From IMG/VR virus record IMGVR_UViG_3300042515_001155, positions 1 through 21,346 of that record: DNA of 21,346 nt. One strand, 5' to 3'. Shown here piece by piece: positions 15,601-21,346 of the stretch. Below the pieces are notes generated by a model. It ran no database searches, was not told the origin of the DNA, and was given only the letters and a program-made list of their open reading frames with translations. Source of the DNA: a virus. A program made the translations under genes and the position numbers. Numbering within the stretch: position 1 is the first letter of the stretch; each line of letters starts with the position of its first letter.

Positions 15601-18600
15601 GCACCCTGCCCCTTGTCCTCTTGACCAGGTTGCGCCACGGCATCCTTTTTGCCCCGGATAGACTCAACCATATTGAGTCTGATGGCATCATAGATGCGCG
15701 GCCCAAGTATCTTGTAGGCCCTTTGCGGATCCTCCTGGTAGAGGTACTTGGCCTCGTCAACGATGTCCATCATCGACTCCCCACGCTTGACCATGTCTGC
15801 AATCAATCCGGCATCCTCATCGTTGATGTCAAGATCTGCAACATTATCCACAATGGTTTTGTGCAGGAATTCAATGACAGGCTGGCTCTGAGCGGCTACC
15901 GGGTTCTCGCCCTGCAAGGACAGTTCGGTGAATGTCTTGATGTCATCGTCATTTAGGATGTCGGCATTCTCCTTGTCGGCCTCATTGACCCTGTCTGCTA
16001 TCTCCCTTACGACGGTGGTAGGGGCATTGCTCTCATCTATCTTCGCGAGCCGGATGACATACTCGTTCCATGCGTATTTGGCCTTCTGGCCGTCGGTCAA
16101 TGGTTTACCAATGGCATTGGTGGTCGGCATGGTATGGATGACATCGCTCATGAGCTTGATGGCCTTGATGTGCTTTTGTGCCTCATCGAAACTCATCCTG
16201 CCCTCCGACACCTGGCTGTTTATATCCGAGATGACTTGCTCGGAACGCGCGGCAGCCTCATAGATATTCATCTTGTTGACGATATTGGCACTGCGCATGC
16301 GAAGCGGTATGCCGATCGCTGCAAGCGGAAGCATTCCTACAACACTGGTGGAAAGGGTCTGCTTCAGTCCCTCATTCCATTTCTTGTCGATGTTGAATAC
16401 ATACTTGTCGGAGACGTTGCCCATTATATTCGCCGCACCTTCTTCAATCACCGACTCCTTGCCGTAATCCATCAACACCTTGGCAGCCTCGCCACTGAAA
16501 TTCTTTTTTGCCACTCCGCTAACAATCATCTTCCATTCCCCATTGGACAATCCGGAGAACATCTGCCTGATCTGAGGCACTACGCTTTTGATCATCTTGA
16601 TGTTGTCGAACATACTTTCAGAGGCCACCTCAACCAATGACTGTGCCGTTGCATACTGACCCGGATGGCTGATGCCCATCTGTACGGCATTGTCATAGGC
16701 CCTTGGGAATGTATTGGCAAATACGGATGCGCCCAGTGTGGCCATCCTGCGCACCTTGCCTATATTCCCAAAGCCGCCGAGGTAGGCCGTCTGTGCCATT
16801 TGGCCGAGGAATTGCGGCACCACGGTTGCTACGGCATTTCCAATCGAGGCCGCTGTGAAGTTATATTTACCCTTGTTCGGATTATAGACGTACTGAACGC
16901 CCCCGTTCCTTACCGCCTCATCAATGATTGGGTAGAGTGCCGCTTGCTCCTCTCTCTTTGAGTACCCCCTGGCCTTTACTTCATCAATGCGCTGCTGGTA
17001 TTTTTTTTCCATGACCGGGACCATAGTCCGCTCATCAAACATCATCTGACTTCCGGTCTGATAGTTGAAAGTCAGGTCGTCCACCATTCTTTTTCGGGCA
17101 TCCGACATCTCGACCTCGCGCACATACTTGTCGCCCATCCAGATCCCCATGAAATTATTGACAACCTTCTTGACGAGCTGCGTTGCCTCTACGCCCGCAT
17201 TGTCGACAAAGGTCATGTACGCCCTGTCCATCGTTCCGGTATATGCGCCGGTTTGCTCTTGAATAAGTTGATGCACATAGTCGGAGCCATAGGCCGGATA
17301 CCTGTCTATGAGCGTATTCCTTTGGTCATTGATGTAGTTCATCCACGACTGAAGCTGCTTGTAGTCTTCACTACCCTCTGACATCTTGTCCAGCTTGTCA
17401 ACCAGGCTGCCGTATTCCCTGACGGCCTCGTTTCTTTGGTCGATGACACTATTGAACTGCCCAAATATGTCAGCATACTTGCTGTTCAGCTCCTTTATCT
17501 GAATAACCCTTTTATTGTAGTCTTTTACTTCTGCCCCGGAGATGGTCTTGTTGTCTATCTTTTCTTTGAGTACCGCAAAATCATAAGGACTCGTGAACGC
17601 CCCGTCGCTTGTCCCGGACACGATGGCGTCATACTCTTTTTTGTACGCTTCAGCGGAAGCCTTAATCTGCTCCGGTACGCTATCGTCCGACTTGATGGTA
17701 GTAACAAGGGCATCAATCCTGCCTTTGTTCTGCTCGTAGAAATCATTGGACTGGATAACTCCCTTTGATAGTTTGCCAAGCATGCGGCCAACCTCATTGC
17801 CGAGTATCCTGAGACCCTCGTTTTCAAGTTGTGCAAGTTTTACCTGCTGCATGGCGATGGCATCCGGATCCGTGTACTTGTCGGTTATCTGCCTTTTTAT
17901 CTCCTCCCCCTTTGGGTCGAACAGAAGGGTGACATCAAGTGCAAGGCCCTGCAAGGGATTGAGTCCTATGCCCTGGTACTTGGTGAATGACTTGGGATCT
18001 TTGAGCATGGACTTTGCAATGCCGTACTCAGCATCAATACGCAATGCGTTGCGCATCTCGGAGATGTCTGCACTACCCTCGTATGAATTTATGAGCGGAA
18101 GCGCATATGCCCTTATGCCATTAATGGCATCTTCATAAGAAGGTGCGTTCTCATATTTTTGCAACGCTGTTGCAAATAGTTCGGAAGCCTGTTGCTTCTT
18201 GACCGGATCCTCGATCCGCTCGATATAGTCATTGACATTGGCCTGCCATATGGTTGCCGCCTTTTTGCGTTTTATATCAATGGGATCGGTAAGCGACAGG
18301 AGTTCGTTTACAGTGTAGTCTGGCGTATTGTCCGGCAAGTCGCCAAGGAGTGCTGCAATCTTCTCGGGTTTGTATCCAAGAGAATTCAATTCATTGCTAT
18401 AATCATATGATGTCTTCTGATTGGACACTACGGGCGCAGATGGCAATGAAGGGATAAAACCAGGCGCACTGCTGTTCGCACCCATTTGGCTTGGTATAGA
18501 CTGGCTGCCAGGCTGCCCGCTCTGATCAAGGGACTTGACATAGTCCTTTGTGAGTTTTAAAAGTTCTTGTCCCGGTATTTGCTGCATGCCAGGCATTGCT

Positions 18601-18857
18601 TGGTTTGCTACCTGGATAGTCGGATCTGTTGGAGTAGACGCCGGCAAATTTCCGGCAGCTACTTGTTGTTGCTGCCGAACTCCAAGAATCCTCTCGAATT
18701 CGTTAAAGTCCGGGAACTTCATCTCGGCATTTCTACGATCAAAGAACACCTTTCGACTTTCTCCATCCGACATCAAGGACTTGAAAGCATCAAAACTTGG
18801 GAATCCGCCCTTTGTTCCGTATTTGTCGAACAGATACTTCAGTTGTTCTTCATCCAT
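9636..18857 (-). CDS. Giant 3073-aa ejection/polyvalent protein
   Basis: The largest gene here, about 340 kDa. By residue: 1-60, helical start with a doubled motif (FPSFDAF, FPDFNEF); 60-130, Gln/Pro/Ser-rich linker; 190-650, long helices; hydrophobic segments near 667-696 and 831-849; 1075-1225 and 1320-1370, low-complexity linkers; 1385-1500, ParB-like domain with SGHHRYYG near 1446; about 1650-1720, a Gly/Ala-rich hydrophobic region; about 2450-2940, a module with YAPQIP, RFQMRTR, LNNTTQIVKQ and KNLMFLKGF plus hydrophobic stretches near 2856-2882 and 2904-2932. That last module resembles those shared by large polyvalent proteins of phages. It follows genes sized and placed like T7 gp14 and gp15, so it occupies the gp16 position and is probably packed in the virion and ejected with DNA. 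No lytic transglycosylase was recognised. Start 4 nt after the upstream stop. Confidence 0.9.
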   Translation of the reverse strand: MDEEQLKYLFDKYGTKGGFPSFDAFKSLMSDGESRKVFFDRRNAEMKFPDFNEFERILGVRQQQQVAAGNLPASTPTDPTIQVANQAMPGMQQIPGQELLKLTKDYVKSLDQSGQPGSQSIPSQMGANSSAPGFIPSLPSAPVVSNQKTSYDYSNELNSLGYKPEKIAALLGDLPDNTPDYTVNELLSLTDPIDIKRKKAATIWQANVNDYIERIEDPVKKQQASELFATALQKYENAPSYEDAINGIRAYALPLINSYEGSADISEMRNALRIDAEYGIAKSMLKDPKSFTKYQGIGLNPLQGLALDVTLLFDPKGEEIKRQITDKYTDPDAIAMQQVKLAQLENEGLRILGNEVGRMLGKLSKGVIQSNDFYEQNKGRIDALVTTIKSDDSVPEQIKASAEAYKKEYDAIVSGTSDGAFTSPYDFAVLKEKIDNKTISGAEVKDYNKRVIQIKELNSKYADIFGQFNSVIDQRNEAVREYGSLVDKLDKMSEGSEDYKQLQSWMNYINDQRNTLIDRYPAYGSDYVHQLIQEQTGAYTGTMDRAYMTFVDNAGVEATQLVKKVVNNFMGIWMGDKYVREVEMSDARKRMVDDLTFNYQTGSQMMFDERTMVPVMEKKYQQRIDEVKARGYSKREEQAALYPIIDEAVRNGGVQYVYNPNKGKYNFTAASIGNAVATVVPQFLGQMAQTAYLGGFGNIGKVRRMATLGASVFANTFPRAYDNAVQMGISHPGQYATAQSLVEVASESMFDNIKMIKSVVPQIRQMFSGLSNGEWKMIVSGVAKKNFSGEAAKVLMDYGKESVIEEGAANIMGNVSDKYVFNIDKKWNEGLKQTLSTSVVGMLPLAAIGIPLRMRSANIVNKMNIYEAAARSEQVISDINSQVSEGRMSFDEAQKHIKAIKLMSDVIHTMPTTNAIGKPLTDGQKAKYAWNEYVIRLAKIDESNAPTTVVREIADRVNEADKENADILNDDDIKTFTELSLQGENPVAAQSQPVIEFLHKTIVDNVADLDINDEDAGLIADMVKRGESMMDIVDEAKYLYQEDPQRAYKILGPRIYDAIRLNMVESIRGKKDAVAQPGQEDKGQGAAGTFVQMPASEDEIPGLVVTVKRPKPSAPVETQKPFVSLPQENTQELTTKGNIAIIPPTQNDGKGQEEGRQENVLTQDNQASNQQGQGSKPAPAISVQMPGMTPETNVVTIAGRQEPATGAQPAATAPSQQEAGQVKEDAARLGKADFVNKFNNDLSIYPKLSTDEGRDKKLTAMMNRLIAAKNEGLLSFDEFNSLYDRILEKRVALSAKNPKFKAETNKAMKEAEKMAQMDSESPVTSPKPKIVSDAAENDKLTEKLTEEDNTEQEPSVAAVEGKAESDSKAELNAAVRQADELINAATDVQVVPLSSLHTDEKRFQNRTKLVQETLNNIINKWNDATQDPIHVWRDPKDGKLYVLSGHHRYYGAKGANRKTVKIIDRTNDFTEEQAIEFAKDEANSNRNMDTLLDKAKRLRELIKGRATKEKINDYLSTEGKNKTFIQNLASLNPAGKTIGNLLKFEDAPDRQTQKENEQRADWIGEARRTINGLTDTHEDELFNFLYDKNASKRITTKNDFLQKVRSVVNPMLPDQPLNIARFKFKTQGEAAYDEEVANKKAEILDRQDQINALNDRFNNPQNPNYISTESRDYESARRIADEKIAKLDAERKALQKQLEDIYRNKGKFTGAPTTGSLFDVFEPTPTYSESAQKLADGFRSLKSGGDKLLGGLGIFVGIWDGMMETIATLIEAGGSLADAITAGVEYARANMQGEKYTDKEIEASLRQVLIDNGIMAAPTRRRQMADNIKAANNDFKGEGGKRSFTPGERMSFREMFSKINFAQRKTAGIIEDILQEAKKYFRENGIDLTKGRVAKLINQLSHLATMPNVDAWVADALDIAEAIDNIIIEQKNANDIKAYNETLKKFQKFRRKSKTLNASYQALLATIDLLSPTKIIRAGMTNQANPGFPNIDTVRNIRDMLELVMQEYGTKQGVRKMDQVLMENLAKFIGDIKAEIARDESERDMAKYQASVSAGSFTGTYDEWVEYQQDLRDAKELNAKQAKSAKNDVPLDKLKALIDIQRERLIDYLKDLDAMYAGDPGNPDYKNKRNIARTLLTLDTSIMKAEDINDLNILLNNIVLDGNIMGAGRFIAYHTALNKRLSLKNNPIRIRYAKYKKAKTIGALFAGLTYSENDAAKFREKIWLDFQQKVNKVQRIFHDKNGVQEQVQKIIAKFRDPQMSNIRVGVFQFLNQSTESPESKPGAGDAISAETDFRSRLNNMVQGAVQRLFKEGKDNESAGKRSHYMMDEALRTLEALQSMGLVSQWKIDNTAGKQVLLDQLNRGVISREQYNERLANLKLYIEDVQFTDKVVNMTDASQMLDDLKRQLVQTELELYNYIADKFSNPEHLAQMRHVSESLYGIPFDGRKNYAPQIPISFKSSNLTGAAQIEEIGNGNFGGGGGRHKVSSRPSDRFQMRTRLADPNNFYYSMDATNNFMSAYFESNMAVEAGMTLKTLSYLINSNEFRDFINGVYNESIYGFEDRFEVIKNKSRGEASQYDQVLSRLADVIRDRVQAPYLYKDFRGFGIRLLQWGMSGMTKTILNNTTQIVKQIVPNLGAGMLVSGPKSTAAAIRVFTEAMFDRAKHDALMEFMNNFEADFRSTMGEEYLDKMNKMFSEYEKSYEFLLKASEIKDKYTPARIGEWAMKKSDRAAYMINALTAYIDYEVNQGNLKTPGDFDITKVGAADRLSVAHALNITEMLNNSSVAAERAPYTRVQQIDADINDQIFKNLMFLKGFSLNAAMQFQNNWSIFITKEGKISNDERMDAAKKAMSYFTQILIFNASKVALGYYLMDPVGRMLTELIFGIAPQEDSDEEKKKKAQKVRTKFIMNAIADAFVGWMPTPIEGLAKVAGNEAYNVYANIAAGGEEQRKKDSKTTLKGTALETRYKPYYIGSSANLGAADLYFGLFDTFVEAFKERSNKEMTPEANAALDQMDKVKLATWMLGQGDLLNMEYAMERAIRDAGTKSNNKPEIRRASPRMRRAVNALSGRARGL
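14041..14640. other. AT-rich segment inside the giant gene
   Basis: Hand count gives about 42% GC across these ten rows (251 of 600). Six sampled rows from the same gene (13321, 13921, 13981, 14641, 14701, 16681) average about 53%. The low-GC segment encodes roughly residues 1406-1605, overlapping the ParB-like domain and the region after it. This suggests the segment has a separate history from the rest of the gene. Confidence 0.6.
14358..14705 (-). other. ParB-like domain within the giant protein
   Basis: The segment covers about residues 1385-1500 of the 3073-aa protein. It opens with VQVVPLSSLH, continues with PIHVWRDPKDGKLYVLSG and the GHHRYYGAKG box, and ends with a helical EEQAIEFAKDEAN stretch. 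GHHR is the ParB/Srx-superfamily phosphate-binding or catalytic motif (box GxxR). In polyvalent proteins such domains are thought to act as nucleases or nucleotide-dependent DNA clamps. Which applies here is unknown. Confidence 0.75.
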
Positions 18858-18861
18858 TGGA

Positions 18862-20478
18862 TTAATTTTTCTTTTTGGAACTCATTGCTTCGTAGTCGGT
18901 CATTTCAGCATTGCTGGTATTTTCGACAGCCACTTTACCGGATGGCTGGCTGTACTTCTTTTTGTTGATTACCTGCGTGTAGATTGGGTTGCCTATTCCT
19001 GCACCCGTCTCCTTGCTGCCAACGCCGTAAAAACTCCACATGGTTGCAACCGCCTCAGGTGTTCCGGATTTTGTTGGCAAGATGTTGTACAGGGATGTTT
19101 GAGATTTAGGATTAGGATTTTCTGAGGAGGCCTGCGGAGTGTACTTGATTGATACGGTATAGATAGGCGTCTTCGTATTCCATGCCGATTTGATGTCCTC
19201 CTCGTTTATGTTGAATGCGCTTCCGTCAACATTTGTTTGACCAGCCTTTGCGTTTGCCTGAGTGGCAAGCATGACGCCATTTCGGAATGTGGCATAATCC
19301 TTTACTATGCTTGGGTCATGGATCAGCGTCCTGTCATATCCGGGAATTTTTCGGAACGGCTCGAATGCCTGGAAAGTGGTTTTAGACATGCCTGGTTTTG
19401 CTGCCACCCCGACAAATTGCTGGGCGTGTGTGTAGTTCATGTCCTGTGCCGGAGAGCCTACCGACATCATCGCCCTTCGGTCAGCAGCTGCGCTTTTTTT
19501 GGCATCCCTTATTTCTTGTCTTTTCCATCCTTCACGCTTCATTGCGTCTTCATGGCGTTTTATTGCATCCGTATCCGGCTTGTCTTCTATCTTAGTATTT
19601 AGAATATGATATCTGCTCAAAAGGTCAGCCGTTGCTATTCCTGAGGGTGTGTTGAGATCAATTTTAACGCCATTGAAATTTTCGTCCATTAGTTTTTGAA
19701 GACTCATACGCTGATCCTGAGTCATATGGCGGTTCATATAATCATAGTGCTGATTTAGATCGGGATTGGCAGCAATCAGCGTCTGCGCAATACCTGGCAT
19801 TGCGTTCGGATCAATCTTTTCCGTGTATATCTCACGCTTCTCGAACCGAGGTATATTGTTATCCTTTGATGGATACAGATATTCCGGCTTCTTTGAAATG
19901 GCATTTTGACTCATGGCCGCAGCGGTCACAAGTTTTTTCATTTTTTCATCATCAAGCGGCTTTGGCGTGAATTCAAGATCGGCGAATGTCGGCAGCCTGT
20001 TCCCTTTCCCCATTTCCTCCAGGTTCTTTTTTATTTGGGATGTAGGCATACTTGTCCATTGCTGTACTGCGGAAATAGACTCAGGACTGAACTTGTTTCG
20101 ATCTCGCATCGCCTCCTTGCTGAAATCAGAAAGGAAAGTCTCAGTACTCTTGCTTTCAGCCGTCATCGTCATCAACTCGTTCTGTAATTGCTGCGCCTCG
20201 CGGTATGCTTGTGGAAACTTCAACGGCTGGCGATACAACCCTCTGTTCTGTACGTAAAGGTTTTGCAGCCTGTTGTACTTTTCAAGAAACTCTGACTGAT
20301 CTGCCGCCCGTAATTTCTTGGGATCGAACTGCGTCATCATCTTGGCAAGCGCCTGTTCCTCCAACTGCCTTTGCTGCTGCTTGTACATCGATACCCGCGC
20401 GAATGTGTTTAGCACATCCCTTGTGTCGAATATCTGCGCTGCGCCCTGACCAATACCCGTTGTTGATGGATTTGCCAT
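18862..20478 (-). CDS. Probable internal virion/ejection protein (gp15-like position)
   Basis: A 538-aa protein with no recognised domain. The first 180 residues are strongly helical and Gln-rich (MYKQQQRQLEEQALAKMM), the middle (about 180-350) is mixed and charged, and the last third is more beta-like with Thr/Asn/Ser-rich text. There are no membrane segments or signal peptide. It lies between the 206-aa gp14-like gene (14 nt gap) and the giant gene (4 nt gap). The order small Ala/Gln/Met-rich protein, mid-size helical protein, very large protein reproduces the T7 internal-core gene order gp14-gp15-gp16. The assignment rests on order, size and composition only. Confidence 0.7.
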   Translation of the reverse strand: MANPSTTGIGQGAAQIFDTRDVLNTFARVSMYKQQQRQLEEQALAKMMTQFDPKKLRAADQSEFLEKYNRLQNLYVQNRGLYRQPLKFPQAYREAQQLQNELMTMTAESKSTETFLSDFSKEAMRDRNKFSPESISAVQQWTSMPTSQIKKNLEEMGKGNRLPTFADLEFTPKPLDDEKMKKLVTAAAMSQNAISKKPEYLYPSKDNNIPRFEKREIYTEKIDPNAMPGIAQTLIAANPDLNQHYDYMNRHMTQDQRMSLQKLMDENFNGVKIDLNTPSGIATADLLSRYHILNTKIEDKPDTDAIKRHEDAMKREGWKRQEIRDAKKSAAADRRAMMSVGSPAQDMNYTHAQQFVGVAAKPGMSKTTFQAFEPFRKIPGYDRTLIHDPSIVKDYATFRNGVMLATQANAKAGQTNVDGSAFNINEEDIKSAWNTKTPIYTVSIKYTPQASSENPNPKSQTSLYNILPTKSGTPEAVATMWSFYGVGSKETGAGIGNPIYTQVINKKKYSQPSGKVAVENTSNAEMTDYEAMSSKKKN

Positions 20479-20492
20479 GATTTTGAGATCGT

Positions 20493-21113
20493 TTATAGTC
20501 CTTTTACGGCTCTGTTGTTTTGCCGTAAAATGCTTCTGAATGATTGATTGCCCGGTGCGCTGGAATCCCCATACATGTTTTCGTACATGTTCGCCTGTGC
20601 TGCACCCGTTACTGCACCGAACATGTTCTGCATGCCCGCACCCACAAGCGCCTGGCCTTCTGACATCTTACGCAGGTAGGGATTGAACTTCTCCCACTGC
20701 TGCTTGGCGAGCTGCTGCTGCGCCATTGCGTTATTGGCCTGCGACTGCATCGATATGCCGGCCCTTCTGTTGCCCATCGCCATGTTGGCGTCCTGCATTG
20801 CGAGATTGGTGGAGGCGTCATTGAGCCTTTGCAGGATACTTGCCACACCGGCAACAGCCGCCCTGCGACCCTGCAACTGACCCATGCCGAAATTGGCATT
20901 GCGGAAGTAACTCTGCGTGGAAGCATTCATGGAGGCGGATGGCATGCCGCCCATGTTCTTGAGGTCCTTGGCAAGCTGAAGGTTCTCGTTGAGCTGTGTC
21001 GGTATCATGTAGTCCGGCATCTTGGTGTTCTTCAGGATCTGGTTGCCCTTGACCGTCTGGATGATGCCACCGACCATCTTTGCTCCCATCATCGCCATTG
21101 TAATTGGATCCAT
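20493..21113 (-). CDS. Probable internal virion/ejection protein (gp14-like position)
   Basis: A 206-aa protein beginning MDPITMAMMGAKMVGG, with a hydrophobic Gly/Ala/Met-rich start, a long helical Ala/Gln/Asn/Met-rich body (about 75-150) and another hydrophobic stretch (GAGMQNMFGAVTGAAQANMY, about 157-176). This size and composition matches T7 gp14 and similar podovirus proteins that form a channel in the outer membrane during DNA ejection. Its ATG overlaps the upstream stop codon by one base (TAATG), and the 538-aa gene follows after 14 nt. No sequence motif proves the role. Confidence 0.7.
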   Translation of the reverse strand: MDPITMAMMGAKMVGGIIQTVKGNQILKNTKMPDYMIPTQLNENLQLAKDLKNMGGMPSASMNASTQSYFRNANFGMGQLQGRRAAVAGVASILQRLNDASTNLAMQDANMAMGNRRAGISMQSQANNAMAQQQLAKQQWEKFNPYLRKMSEGQALVGAGMQNMFGAVTGAAQANMYENMYGDSSAPGNQSFRSILRQNNRAVKGL

Positions 21114-21346
21114 TATCGTGCGTTTAAGTTTGAAACTGAATATTTGATCTCGACATACTGCAACTCCTCACCGGTGCTGCCGTTCTCTTTCTCGAAGTCC
21201 ACGAGGATATAGTTCCCCTTGAGTGTCGACCCGCTCAGTAGTCCGCCATTGCTCCCCTGGTCTCTTAACAGCGGTGCATGATAGCCATCCTCGCGCTTGA
21301 TGAAGTACGACGCCGGAACACGGCTTGCCTTGCCGATGCTTGTGGT
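21113..21346 (-). CDS. 3' end of a probable tail/connector structural gene (partial)
   Basis: Reading the minus strand from the window edge gives an open frame of 77 codons ending in TAA at 21113-21115. The peptide begins TTSIGKASRVPASYFIK and ends YVEIKYSVSNLNAR. It alternates polar and hydrophobic residues like a beta-rich domain. It lies directly upstream of the gp14-like gene, where podoviruses place tail tubular or neck stabilisation proteins. That position is the only argument for a structural role. The start is outside the window. Confidence 0.6.
   Translation of the reverse strand, partial: TTSIGKASRVPASYFIKREDGYHAPLLRDQGSNGGLLSGSTLKGNYILVDFEKENGSTGEELQYVEIKYSVSNLNAR

Overview
The window looks like about 21 kb of a temperate, podovirus-like phage or prophage of a Bacteroidota host. 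Several observations support this. The integrase has the Bacteroidota arrangement of arm-binding, SAM-like and catalytic domains. A TAnnTTTG-type -7 promoter element sits in front of it, and there are no strong Shine-Dalgarno sequences. Several small proteins resemble families I associate with Bacteroidota phages. The standard genetic code fits, because one reading frame runs 9.2 kb without an in-frame stop. No rRNA, tRNA or CRISPR array was seen. Most of the window is about 50-55% GC. The PAPS-reductase-like gene (about 39%), the integrase/attP block (about 40%) and a 600-bp piece inside the giant gene (about 42%) are AT-richer by hand count on sampled rows.

Layout, left to right. (1) Positions 37-67 hold an intrinsic terminator for an upstream transcript. 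(2) Positions 80-3350, plus strand, are an early/replication block: a small SNase-fold nuclease, an unknown 110-aa protein, an AT-rich PP-loop (PAPS-reductase-like) protein, and a T7 gp4/Twinkle-type primase-helicase. (3) Positions 3336-3360 hold a perfect hairpin that can terminate transcription from both converging sides. (4) Positions 3365-4591, minus strand, encode a tyrosine integrase, followed by a 264-bp intergenic region (4592-4855) with repeated TGTGACC sites on both sides of an AT-rich centre, a strong attP candidate. (5) Positions 4856-21346 are one long minus-strand late operon. Read in its own direction it contains the end of a probable tail/connector gene, a 206-aa, a 538-aa and a 3073-aa protein that together look like the T7 gp14-gp15-gp16 DNA-ejection set, then four tiny membrane proteins, a probable beta-sandwich protein, a CHAP endolysin, a two-TM coiled-coil spanin-like protein, a metallophosphoesterase, a papain-family cysteine peptidase and a small conserved protein.

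How it fits together. The left block would copy the genome, and the integrase with the TGTGACC region would integrate it. The late operon would build the ejection apparatus and then lyse the cell. The most unusual element is the 3073-aa protein. It combines the genome position of a gp16-type ejection protein with features of a large polyvalent protein: a ParB-like domain with a GHHR motif, hydrophobic segments, long low-complexity linkers, and a C-terminal module of the kind seen in other giant phage proteins. It may carry activities into the host with the DNA. The papain-like peptidase and the metallophosphoesterase at the end of the late operon are the other two genes with no obvious textbook role there.
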